Source: Candidatus Cloacimonas sp. (lineage in GTDB: Bacteria; Cloacimonadota; Cloacimonadia; Cloacimonadales; Cloacimonadaceae). Taken from it: a stretch of DNA of 64,000 nt. Below the pieces are notes generated by a model, which did not search any database, was not told where the DNA came from, and saw nothing but the letters and a program-made list of their open reading frames with translations. Positions within the stretch are counted from its first letter, which is position 1. Each line of letters starts with the position of its first letter. Below are positions 34,545 to 44,500 of the stretch, piece after piece. The translations under genes and the position numbers were made by a program. Location of the stretch: NCBI GenBank assembly GCA_023227825.1, contig JALOCJ010000002.1, positions 62,001 through 126,000 of the forward strand, in the 5' to 3' direction.

Positions 34545-34720
34545 CAATTGGTCTACAAACCGATAAATTGTGAATTAAAACAAAAGTCATCCGGAGAATT
34601 TACGCTTTTTCTACTATAAAATATTTGTGTAACAATTCTTGCTTTTCCGCGTTATGCAGATTATGAGATTCCCATATCATTCCCTTATCCGATATGGGAA
34701 TCATAAGGGAGTCATATCGG
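34545..34720 (-). repeat. Right arm of long inverted repeat (includes family D palindrome)
   Basis: Its reverse complement matches 24754-24915 over most of its length, including TCGGTTTGTAGACCA, TTCTCCGGAT, GAATTGTTA, AATCTGCATA and the GATTCCC/GGGAATC palindrome (34662-34720). It stands at the far side of the 24.6-35.1 kb block. The rest of 34473-35109 holds only repeats. Confidence 0.75.
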
Positions 34721-34858
34721 ATTGTTATGGAGAAAAATTATGGATTTTTATGGGTTATGATATTTATTCTATTTGCTAATGGGAAGCCGGGTTGTCCTTT
34801 TATTTTGACTCACAATTTATCGGGTTTTAGGCAAGTTAAAAAGTGCTTGTAAGTGAAA

Positions 34859-34910
34859 AACATTGTGGGATGTGGTTTCCTTGCAGGCAGGTGAAAATTT
34901 TTAGGCAAAA
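34859..34910 (+). repeat. Family E repeat
   Basis: AACATTGTGGGATGTGGTTT, then CCTTGCAGGCAGGTGAAAAT, in the same orientation as the copies near 25 kb. Confidence 0.8.
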
Positions 34911-34985
34911 CCTACAGGCGTTAAAATCGTGAATTTTACTCAACTTTCTCAACCCTCTCAACCTTCTCAACCCTTCTTTACGAGG

Positions 34986-35071
34986 GGTTGACGGGGAAGT
35001 CAACTATCCTGTGATTTTGGTTGACGAGGAAGTCAACCATCCTGTGATTTTGGTTGACGAGGAAGTCAACC
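34986..35071 (+). repeat. Three tandem family A hairpins, 33-base period
   Basis: Hairpins at 34986-35005, 35019-35038 and 35052-35071 with GTTGAC stems, loops GGGGAA or GAGGAA, trailing ATCCTG or ATCCGG, and the GTGATTTT linker. This is the inverted counterpart of 24613-24704. Confidence 0.85.
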
Positions 35072-35109
35072 ATCCGGTATTAAACCTTCTCAACCTTCTC
35101 AGCTATATT

Positions 35110-35835
35110 TTATTTGTTACTTTTCTCTGAAATAAAAATAGCTCCAAGATTATCAGGATTGTATTTAGCACGGAGTTTATGGTATAAAGAAGCAATTTTT
35201 ATAGGCAACGGGCTATATTCATCCAAAATTTGAATTAGTTCTATTTTACTGATAGCTTTAAGGAGTCCATCGGTAGTTACCACAATTTTATCTCCCGGAT
35301 TTAAAGAAGTAACTGCCGAGCTAAAATCAAGCTTCAGGTTCGGATAATCGGTACCAAAGTAATTTGTTATAGGGCTATTAGGAATATTTTCCCACAATAC
35401 ATCAAGTTTATTCAGCCGTTGTAAATTTTTGTGTCTGTAAAGCCAAATTTCAGAATCGCCAGCATTTACGGTGAGAAATTTGCCTTCCTGATAGATTAAA
35501 CCGCAAAGAGTGGTAGCGGAATCAAAGAATTCTCCTGGTTTTCTATTTTCCGTAACTAAACGCTGATTTACATCTTGCAGGAAGCTATTTATTATCTCCT
35601 GCCAGTTTTGTTCTGCATTTAAAGTTAAACATTGCAGCTGTTCCAAAACAAATTGAGCGGCATTTGCACTATTTGCCAAAGAGCCAATTCCATCTGCCAC
35701 GAAACAAAAAAGGGTGTCAATGTCCTGTAAATGTTTAATCCCTTCTGCTAAAAGGTCTTTGTTTACCAGAACTCTGTCCTGATTGTTTTTACCGCTGTTG
35801 CCGTCAAAGCAGAAACAGGAAACATCAAACTGCAT
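35110..35835 (-). CDS. PP2C-family serine/threonine phosphatase
   Basis: 241 residues. Motifs GNSGKNNQDRVLV (first metal aspartate), CFVADGIGSLANSANAA near residue 45, TLCGLIYQ, VNAGDSEIWLYR near 125 and KIVVTTDGLLKAI near 190 match the PPM/PP2C fold with its metal-binding aspartates. It is cytosolic with no membrane segment. It would dephosphorylate Ser/Thr residues; the partner kinase is not next to it. It flanks an asparagine-synthase pseudogene on the divergent side. Start supported by AAGGATT. Confidence 0.85.
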   Translation of the reverse strand: MQFDVSCFCFDGNSGKNNQDRVLVNKDLLAEGIKHLQDIDTLFCFVADGIGSLANSANAAQFVLEQLQCLTLNAEQNWQEIINSFLQDVNQRLVTENRKPGEFFDSATTLCGLIYQEGKFLTVNAGDSEIWLYRHKNLQRLNKLDVLWENIPNSPITNYFGTDYPNLKLDFSSAVTSLNPGDKIVVTTDGLLKAISKIELIQILDEYSPLPIKIASLYHKLRAKYNPDNLGAIFISEKSNK

Positions 35836-36003
35836 TTTTTGTAATCCTTCCTTCCTTTCAAATTACTATAATAGTCAGTTCCTAAAAAATGACAAGCACT
35901 TTTTCAGACACCTTGAATTCAGAAAAAGGATTTGACAGATATTCACTTAAAGCGGATTGTGCTTAAAATTAACCTGCGAATGAGTGCAAACAAAGGAGAA
36001 CTA

Positions 36004-36583
36004 ATGCCTGGAATAAATTGCCTGATAAACCCTAAAGGTATAACACAGCAGACCCAAAATACAGTAGACGATTACCTGTAAAGCTTTGGAGACACTTTTC
36101 CGCATCTGAAATTAGCATCCCTTTTACCTTGCAGAGAAGTGCTGATAACAATTTCTCAACATAAGGGCTATCAGGTTTATACAGAAGAATTTCTGGGCTG
36201 GCAATGCAGATTCCAATGGTACAAAAGAAGGATAATCTGTTATATTACCGTTTTTTAGCTGCGCTTTCTCCGGCGCTGGCAAAATTGAGATATGCTCAGC
36301 ATCAATGGTCTCCTGCGAAAATACAAAATCCCTGCTACCGTTATTTAGTAAATAAAACACGCAACTTCCGCATTCAATAGAGAAAACCAAAAGCAGACCT
36401 CAATTGGCAACCGAAATTTGGAGAATAGGAATATTTAACAACCCAAATCCTGAAACAATGCCCAAATCATCTTCTCCAGGATATTATGCCGGGTGCTAAA
36501 AATATTATTAAATTAGAATACCTGCAAAAATTAACTCCTAATCAACTCGGAACTCTATACAACTGCCTTTGTGTTATTACTGA
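36004..36583 (+). pseudogene. Asparagine-synthase-like protein, degraded
   Basis: An intact ribosome binding site (AAGGAG) precedes ATG 36004, and MPGINCLINPKGI is a class II glutamine amidotransferase-like start, but a TAA follows at 36079-36081. The frame continues with SFGDTFPHLKLASLLPCREV and ISQHKGYQVYTEEF, then jumps to another frame with IPMVQKKDNLLYYRFLAALS PALAKLRYAQHQWSP, a stop at about 36390, and in a third frame IMPGAKNIIKLEYLQKLTPN. These pieces fit asparagine synthase-type proteins. The centre of the gene seems deleted. A TTGACA box lies at 35932-35937. Confidence 0.6.
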
Positions 36584-36585
36584 TA

Positions 36586-36660
36586 AGTGTAGACGAAGCT
36601 CACCGTAACTTCACATCCTGAAATTTATTTTGCGGAGGAATAGCGTCCTCCGTCTACACT
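36586..36660 (-). repeat. REP-like element, family B, with inverted ends
   Basis: GCGGAGGAATAGCGTCCTCC followed by GTCTACACT; read on the - strand, AGTGTAGAC then the GGAGGA/TCCTCC hairpin (36634-36651). A second AGTGTAGACG lies at 36586-36595 in inverse orientation, so the 75-base unit has terminal inverted repeats. Confidence 0.75.
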
Positions 36661-36701
36661 ATAGATGCTGTCTTTTAGTTGATAGGATTTTACCCTTCCA
36701 A

Positions 36702-38564
36702 CTAAGGATAAAGCAATTGGCAAGGTTCAGAAACCTTTATCCAATATGCTTTTCCTGGTTCTAAAACACTTAAAGTTCCCCCTGCTGAAGGATTCCAAAC
36801 AGAGGATAAGTAACGCACTTCCTGTGTCTTAGATAAAATAGAAGCAATGGCATCGGGAACAGGCAAAGAATTATCCGGCAAATAGGGGACTAAATTCCAA
36901 CCGGTATTTAAGGCAACAGGATAGTTTGCAGTATTCAGTAATTGACCTTGAATACTGAGATTTTGTGCAGAAGAATTATTCACCCAATAGCCAAAAGCAC
37001 TTTGTAGCGATGAAAGTGTATTAAAATAAGCAGGCATTGCGGGTGCATAACTTTTTGCCGTATCTTTAATCTGCAGAAGGTTACTACCAAAAACGGAGCT
37101 GAAATTATTTGTTCCCAAATCTACATTGAAACTGAGTAAATTCCATCCTGGGGCAAGAGAAATTTGTTGATAATGAGGAAGTTCACCCATAATTACAGAT
37201 AGCTGAGTTGCCGTATTGGCATTAACAACTATGCCATTAATGGTTTTATCGGGATAGCCACTGGCAGAAATGGTCAAACTATATGTTCCCGGGCTTAAAT
37301 ACCGGTAAAAATCACCCTGTGTAGGATCGGTAATCACTGTAGAATAGCTGTTATCATAATTATTAACAGTAATCGTAGCAGATAAAGGATTTCCGTAAGG
37401 GTCTTGCACAATTCCGTGAATTCCATAATTTGCCTGTTCCAGATAGGAAATCATTGCTTCGTAGTTATAATTCCAATAATTGGGCAAAGTGGCAGAGGCA
37501 GGCATTTTAGTGTTGGATATTTCAATTGTTACTTCCCGGCAATGAGCAGAATAATTCATCCAGTCCTGTCTGCCACCTGTAATAACATACCAGTCAGCTC
37601 CGTTGGTTATACCGTTGGAAGAAACACTTGTAAAATAGCCAGAAGGTCCATTGGCAATAGCATTATTGGCATAAACAAAGGAAGTGGAAATATACCAGTT
37701 TTCATCTGGATGAGCTATATAAGTGTAATCCCAGGGGTAATTTACTACTTCTGCTCCACCGTGAAAATTAACACTGTAAACAAAGTGATGATTATTTGCC
37801 AAATTCATCATCAAGGTTGTTTCCTGCTGTAAGGGCTGTCCGCTATATTGATTGCCATTAGGATCGGGAAAATTGCGATTTAAATCATAGCCGTTATAAT
37901 TATATCTGCGAGCTCCGGAAACAGTGTTATTGCCTCCATAATAAGTTCCATCAGGATTGGTATTGGGACAAATCCAGATTTCCAGATTATTAACTAAACC
38001 GGTTAAACGCTGATTTGTTCCGTAACTGCTTAAAAGGGTATCAATTAAACGCAGCATTAAAACAAAGCCGGTGGTCTCATCTCCATGAATTGTTGAGGTA
38101 TACATAACTTCCGGTTCCGCTTCCTGAGCGCTGACATTATCAGAAATCCTGGCAAATAGTATACTGCGTCCATTAACTGTAGTTCCGACATTAACGATTT
38201 GGCATAGATTCGGATAGTTAGAAGCAAAGGAATTCATCGTGCTTATATAACTATCATAAGTAGGATAACTATCCCAAAGTTTTACTTCTCTTACATCCGA
38301 ACTCATTATCGGTTCGGTTAAACTTGCCGGAGAAGGTAGGAGTTGGGGTTTTAAGCCCAACTCCATAAAGCTACTATATTCTTCATCGTTGGCATAAGCA
38401 TAAACCCAATTACCGCGAATATTATCCACAGAGATTATTTTGCTTATCTCCGGTAGAACGGTTTTATCTACCAACTCAAAACGGAAGTAATACTGATTCC
38501 ACTCTTTGGCTGATAACATAAATGCCAAAAGCAGAAGCAGAGCAATAAGGATGGTTTTTCTCAT
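36702..38564 (-). CDS. Secreted M14 zinc carboxypeptidase
   Basis: 620 residues. Signal peptide (MRKTILIALLLLLAFMLSA); a propeptide to about 105; peptidase M14 domain about 110-385 with TIHGDETTG (zinc His and Glu near 161-164), NTNPDGTYYGGN, YSVNFHGGAEVVNYPWDY with the third zinc His near 265, and REVTIEISN with the catalytic Glu near 346. A CarboxypepD_reg-like domain (GIHGIVQDPYGNPLSATI) follows to about 470. The C-terminal 150 residues repeat a LAPGWNLLSFN / LNTGWNLVPYLP pattern and end in PGKAYWIKV; no YPNP/YNLKGQ sorting motif is seen. It trims peptides outside the cell. It directly abuts the C25 protease. Confidence 0.9.
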   Translation of the reverse strand: MRKTILIALLLLLAFMLSAKEWNQYYFRFELVDKTVLPEISKIISVDNIRGNWVYAYANDEEYSSFMELGLKPQLLPSPASLTEPIMSSDVREVKLWDSYPTYDSYISTMNSFASNYPNLCQIVNVGTTVNGRSILFARISDNVSAQEAEPEVMYTSTIHGDETTGFVLMLRLIDTLLSSYGTNQRLTGLVNNLEIWICPNTNPDGTYYGGNNTVSGARRYNYNGYDLNRNFPDPNGNQYSGQPLQQETTLMMNLANNHHFVYSVNFHGGAEVVNYPWDYTYIAHPDENWYISTSFVYANNAIANGPSGYFTSVSSNGITNGADWYVITGGRQDWMNYSAHCREVTIEISNTKMPASATLPNYWNYNYEAMISYLEQANYGIHGIVQDPYGNPLSATITVNNYDNSYSTVITDPTQGDFYRYLSPGTYSLTISASGYPDKTINGIVVNANTATQLSVIMGELPHYQQISLAPGWNLLSFNVDLGTNNFSSVFGSNLLQIKDTAKSYAPAMPAYFNTLSSLQSAFGYWVNNSSAQNLSIQGQLLNTANYPVALNTGWNLVPYLPDNSLPVPDAIASILSKTQEVRYLSSVWNPSAGGTLSVLEPGKAYWIKVSEPCQLLYP

Positions 38565-41500
38565 TTATTTGCCTTTACTGACATCAATTTGCTCTGCTAT
38601 AACCTTGAAGAAACATTTTTGCTGGGTAGTAGGAATTTCCCAAAATAAACCTGCAGTAGTATGAACCAGCTGATAAGTTCCGTAGGGCTCGCTGCAGGAA
38701 TAAATAAGATAGTTATTAGCATTGGGAACTGCATTCCAGGTAAGACGATAACTGTTTTGATAGCTTACCAGATTAACCTGCGGAGGGGTAAGAACAATAT
38801 TGGTAGTACCATTCAGGACAACAGGATTTTCTGCGGAACCATATACATTTCCTGTTTGCATAGTAAGGGTTTCCTGCACAGGATAAACAGTATCGCTAAT
38901 GTATGAATAAATCTTGAAGGTAACCAGTTCACCATCAGCAGCAAGATTTACTAAAATAGTAGAATAGGCAGTTACTCTATCAATTAACACAATTTCCCCT
39001 GTACCTCTACATTCATTATTCACAAAAGCCCCTACCAAATCATTCAGCTGAGCTGGAATTCCTTCAATAGACACCTGGGCATAAACCGTAGCAGGATTTG
39101 TGGGATAAACAACAGGTTGCCAATCAGGTATATTAACAGGGTTAACTATCACCGTCACATTGTCGTAAGCAGTCAGGTCTGTATCGCTAACCCCAAAAGT
39201 AATATTTTCACTACCTACCCAATTTTGGTCTGCCGTGAAAGTTACCTGTGTTCCAATAATACTAATCTGAATATGATTATTTCCGCTCACGGAAAGGGTT
39301 AAGGGATCGTTATCGGCATCACTGATGTAGGAAGCAAAATTTACTGTTAAAGAACTATTTTTATCAAAACTGAAGCTCTCCGGCAGATTTATCTGCGGAG
39401 AATGATTACCGGAAGAAACATCCATCGTTACAGGAATGGTTGTTACCGGATGAACGGGATCGTTACTTTGAATGGTTAAAACTGCATTATAAACGCCTTC
39501 TATCATTCCTACAGCGGAAAAATGGCCGCTAAGTGTTTGATTACTACCGGCTGTAATAGTTCCACTATTGGGAGTTACAGTAAACCACTCTACAGGAGGT
39601 GCAGAACAAGCAAGCGAAATTTCTCCGCTTAAAGTATGCGGCTCAGCATTATAAATATCGCCATTTATTGTATAGGAAAGAATAATTGGAGTAGTTAACC
39701 CGGTGCTGATAGTTACATTTACAGTAGCAGTAGCAGATTCTGAACCATAAATTAAACCATATCCATAATCAGATTCACCAAACCAACTAATGGTAATACC
39801 TGTGCCGGTTGTAAGATCAGGAACTAAATCTCCACCACTACCTCCGACAAAATTAGTAGCGCTATTAACAGTTATTCCGGCAGGGAAAGTAACAATAACT
39901 TCTTTCAGCCATTCAGTATCTATGCTGGCATTGGTTACTGTGAAAGTCCAGTTAACTGTTGTTCCGGGAGCATATTCAGTTGTGTCCAAAGTTAAAGTAG
40001 AGCCCTCAATGCTTTTACTGCCAGTTGTTTTAACAGGACTGATAACTTTATCTCTACTATCAGCTTCGCTTACTGCAATAGAATATGTTAGGGACTGGGA
40101 ACCGGTATTACTAATAGTGAAATTCTGTGTGCTCTCTGTTCCAGTAACTAAAGTAGCAGATAAGGCATTAGCGCTTACTGATATTGTAGCAGGAAGATAA
40201 CCACTACCTGTAACTGGAAGCGATAAATTAGCTTGGGTCTGGCTGTTACTGGAAATTGTAACATTGCCGTTATAGCTGATTGCCGAAACAGGTGAGAAGC
40301 TTAAGATGTAGGTTTTGTTTTGACCTACAGGAATAGAAAAGCTTAAAGTATTTTTTATGTCTCTACTTAAGGCAGCAACTGAATAACCGGTTGGAGTTGA
40401 AATAGAACCGGTTAGAGTGGAACCTCCGGTATTTATAATCGTGAAATTCTGAGTGGAAGTTGTACCTGTTGCTACCGAACCAAAACTAAAAGAAGTAGGA
40501 TTTACAGATATTTGAGGATTACCGGAGGGGGCAGTTATGAATAATTTTACATTGGGTTTAGAACTGGAAGTTGAACCACCGCTGAAAACATTGGTTTGAT
40601 CAGCAGAATCATTACGCGTATATCTATAACCATTGGCTACAGAAGTATATTGCACTGTTCCTGTTGAACTCCAACTGCCTATCAAACCAAAAGCAGTATC
40701 AATTAATAGATTATCCGTTCCATTCCATAAAAAAGGAGTGCTTAAAGTTAGCATATTGTAACCGGTTTGGGTAACAGTATAGCTGGCATTAGTATAAACC
40801 GTAACCAAATTAGTATTATCAATCCAACTGCTAACATCTGCAGCTGTTGTATGTTTCATTCTTACCACAAAATTCGGCATTGTTTTATTGGGCAAACCGG
40901 TAATATTAAATCCCAGCTGAGAGATATATACAGAACCAACTATCCCGGCAGCATTTAATTCAGCTTTGGTATAAACCGATTGACCATGCAAGCTTTGGTA
41001 AAAAACATTGATTGGAGATGCTTCACTTGTTCCCGTGCTGGCAGTTCCTGTTCCAATAATAGCTCCAGTTTCAAAAACATTGAAAGGTGTAGCTGTAACT
41101 GTTGAAGTAGGGCTTGATTCTCCAGTTGCATAAACAGCTTTAAGATAATAGCTGTAGGTTGTGCCATTAACTACTGCCGTATCTGTATAAGTTAGACCTG
41201 TAACCGTAGTTAACAGTGCTGAATTTTTATATATTTTATAACCGGTTGGTTGACCTAATATAGGAGCTTGCCAGCTAAGAATAACATTTCCATTCCCTGG
41301 GACAGCGGTTAAATTCTGAGGAGGGTATAAAATACTTGTATTGGGGAATAGTTTTATTTGCAGATTGGGCAAACTGGTAGAACCGGTCAAGCTTGTTGGA
41401 GCAGCAGAATCACTACGATTACAACGAGCGCGAGTTGTAGTTGTTGTAGTATATGTCCAGTTAGGATAGCTGGATATATATGCCTGGTAACCCTTTACAA

Positions 41501-44500
41501 TCAAAATTGATAGATTGGAGCCGTTACAAGTAAATTGAGGACTTAAATCAACAGACATCCATCCGCTGGTAGCATTATTAGTAAAGTTACCATTATAGAC
41601 CTGGGTGTATCCTGTGGTTGAATATGTTCCAGTGCTTAAAGTAGATTCCGAAGTATTTTTCATATAGATGGTTACCGCTTCAATAGGGTTAACATCACTA
41701 CCACTGGCTTTATAAAAACCAAGGGACTTAATTGTTCCGGCATATTGAAGTTCCGAAGCCAGGTAAATTGCCTCAAAAGCTGAATAGTTATAAAATCTAT
41801 CCAGAGGATAGGTCTGCGTAGATGTTCCTGTTCCAATAGTAACAACAGTTGGAGCTCCAATTTCCAAATTTTGGGTTTTAGTAACAGTATAGGCACCGGC
41901 TGTAGCATTAAAATTAAGTGCTGCTAAAGTTCCCTGACTCATTGAAGATGCAGCACTGATACTAAAAGTAAGGTTAGCACTGCTTCCAGCGGTAATAGCG
42001 TTAAAACTGGCAGAGCCATTATTGATAGTTATTCCAGTTGTAGCGCAGGTTAAAGTAGCAGAACCGGCAGGGGAATTAGCACCTCCGGAATTATTTAAAG
42101 GAATGCTTAAAGTTGCTGTTTCCCCGGGGTCAAGATTACCGTTATTATTTCCCGTCAGGTCACTGATAGTTATATTTCCAAAAGCTAAAGCAGGAGCAGC
42201 AAAAGTTTTAGTAAAATTGTATTCCCAGGAAGAAGTACCGGAAGTAGTAGTAATTTTGAAGCTTGCCTGCAGCTGGTCTGGAATATTATTAGCTACAGTA
42301 AAACGGAAAGCATTATTTTTTACTAAGGTTCCCCCGGCAGCAATAGCAGCAAGGGTTTCCGTTCCGTCAGTTATTGTTATTCCTGCAGTTGAACAGGTTA
42401 AAGTAGCGGTAGCTGAACTGGAGGCAACTTGCCCTAAATTTTTGAAAGTTACACTATAGTAACCAGTATCGTTATATTCAGGAATGTTGTTATTACTATC
42501 ACTATAGGTTACACTGTCAACACTGATATAGGGTGTGTCACCGGTAGTTACAGTAATATTTTCTATTCTGGTAATCTTGTTTTGAGCGGTTATCACCAAT
42601 GTAGCCGTTCCTGAAGTTGTAATAGGATTTATGGTTAAAGTTAAAGTTCCGCTGGCAGGAACTAAATCTGAGCCATAAAGAACCCCATCTTTGGAAAGAG
42701 CAACCCGGGAATAGGGTTCAGCAGTTACATTTATAGAAGTAGTGCCAATTAAAATTGAAGCAGGAAAAGTGGCAGTATTGGTTGTAGGAGTTCCGTAATA
42801 GGGCATTAAAGAAGGATCACCCATTATAGAATAAATTTCCCAATAATAATTGATGAGAGAACTTCCGCCTTGAACTACAGCACTATTACCCATCATAACT
42901 GCTTCGCCAACTGTAGTAGCCCAATTGGTAAATGCCTCACTATGAGTATGAAACATAGCATCGTAAGCACCTAATTTTGTGGCATCATAAGCAGGAGCAG
43001 AACCATTGGCAGTGCCTTTAGAGCCAACTGCCCACCAATAGTCCTCATTCCAATAAGTAGAATTTGTTCCACCAATATAACTAACTGCACCTTTGTTAGT
43101 TGCTCTAAGAAATGCTTCTCCAAAACAAACGCCTGTATCAAAAGCATTGGTTAAACAGCAGTTGCCTACTACTACAGAATATTTATTAGTGTTGTTAAGT
43201 CCATTTATGTCACTTATCGTAAAGGTAGGATCTCCCCATGAAGTTTCACTTCCGTGAGCAGTATAATTTATAAATCCTCTTCCCTCTGAGGCATTTGCTA
43301 TAATTTGAGCATCACTGGAACCCGAAGCAGGATACAAATAAGTATTGGAAGTGATATTATTAGCACTATTAAAATATTGAGTAGTGCCATAATTAATAGC
43401 TCCATTCCCATGTGTTGGTCCGTAAGTTGGGTCGGCACCGGCAATTAAAACAGTTTTACTTAAATATGTAAGGTCTGGCATTAGTGTCTTTTCAAAATTT
43501 ATAGTTTTGTTGATTACATTAGTTAGTTCTGTAGCATTGGCAACAGAAAAACGCCCATAATAGAGCTCCGGCAGATAATCAGTTCCATTTAACCGCACAT
43601 AATTAAGGTCTGTAATATGATCACTATCTGTGCTGCCTGTATTGGCAATAATATTATCTCCGCTGGTAGAAGTATCACCAACAATTAATAAATAGGTTGG
43701 TGCAGGATCGCTTGCCGTAGCATTATTCCACAATGTCTGCATATAAGTTTTAATAGCAGTTGTGGTATTAGCTACAGTTCCCCCTGTTCCTACCGTAGTA
43801 ACAATTACTTTATAGCCCTGTATAGTTTTCCAATTCACGAAGTTCTGCATTTCATCAGTGTAATTGGGAGGGCAAAGAATTACTATTTTTGTGGGATAGC
43901 GATTTACATTCAGGCGTTCATCTTTCTGCCAGTTCAGCAAAATCTTGCTGTATAAAGAATCAAATTCATAAGCAGCAGTGCGGGCTAATAAATCCTGTGT
44001 GGCAGAAAAATCAGCATTCACGAATTTTACCTGGACATTCAATTCTGTGTTTATTTTCAGTTCTCCACTTACAGGATTGTAACTCATTGGGGCATACTCA
44101 ATGCGGAATAATCTAACCCCGCGCAGAAAACCAATTTCTTCTACGGAGAAAAGTTCTTCGCTATAAAATTCGTTTTTCCTGTAAATATCCGTTTTAAATT
44201 CAAAGGGAATTAAAGCCGGGTCTTGCGATTTGGAAACAGATGGCTGCGCAGGATAAATATGATTGGTAATAAGAGTTTCGGATTTTTGCAGTGTTATCTG
44301 ATTTTCAAGTCCAAAGGAAAATTCCACTTTTGCCCCTACAGGAACAGAAATTAAAGAACTGTAAACAGGAAGCTGAGGTTCACCAATTCTTTGAGAATAT
44401 CCAAAACCTTCCATACTAATGCGGGTAAATTTACCGGAAGGAGTATCCACCTCATCCAGAAAATATTCCTGATTCCGAAATTGCATCTCAAAGCCCGTTT

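Noticed and set aside
36124..36390. An 88-residue frame on the - strand
   Set aside because: It lies antisense to the asparagine-synthase-like pseudogene and shows no family features.
39790..42459. Open frames of 136 and 145 residues on the + strand inside the C25 protease gene
   Set aside because: Both are antisense to well-supported Ig-like repeats of the protease and have no start signals or recognisable domains.
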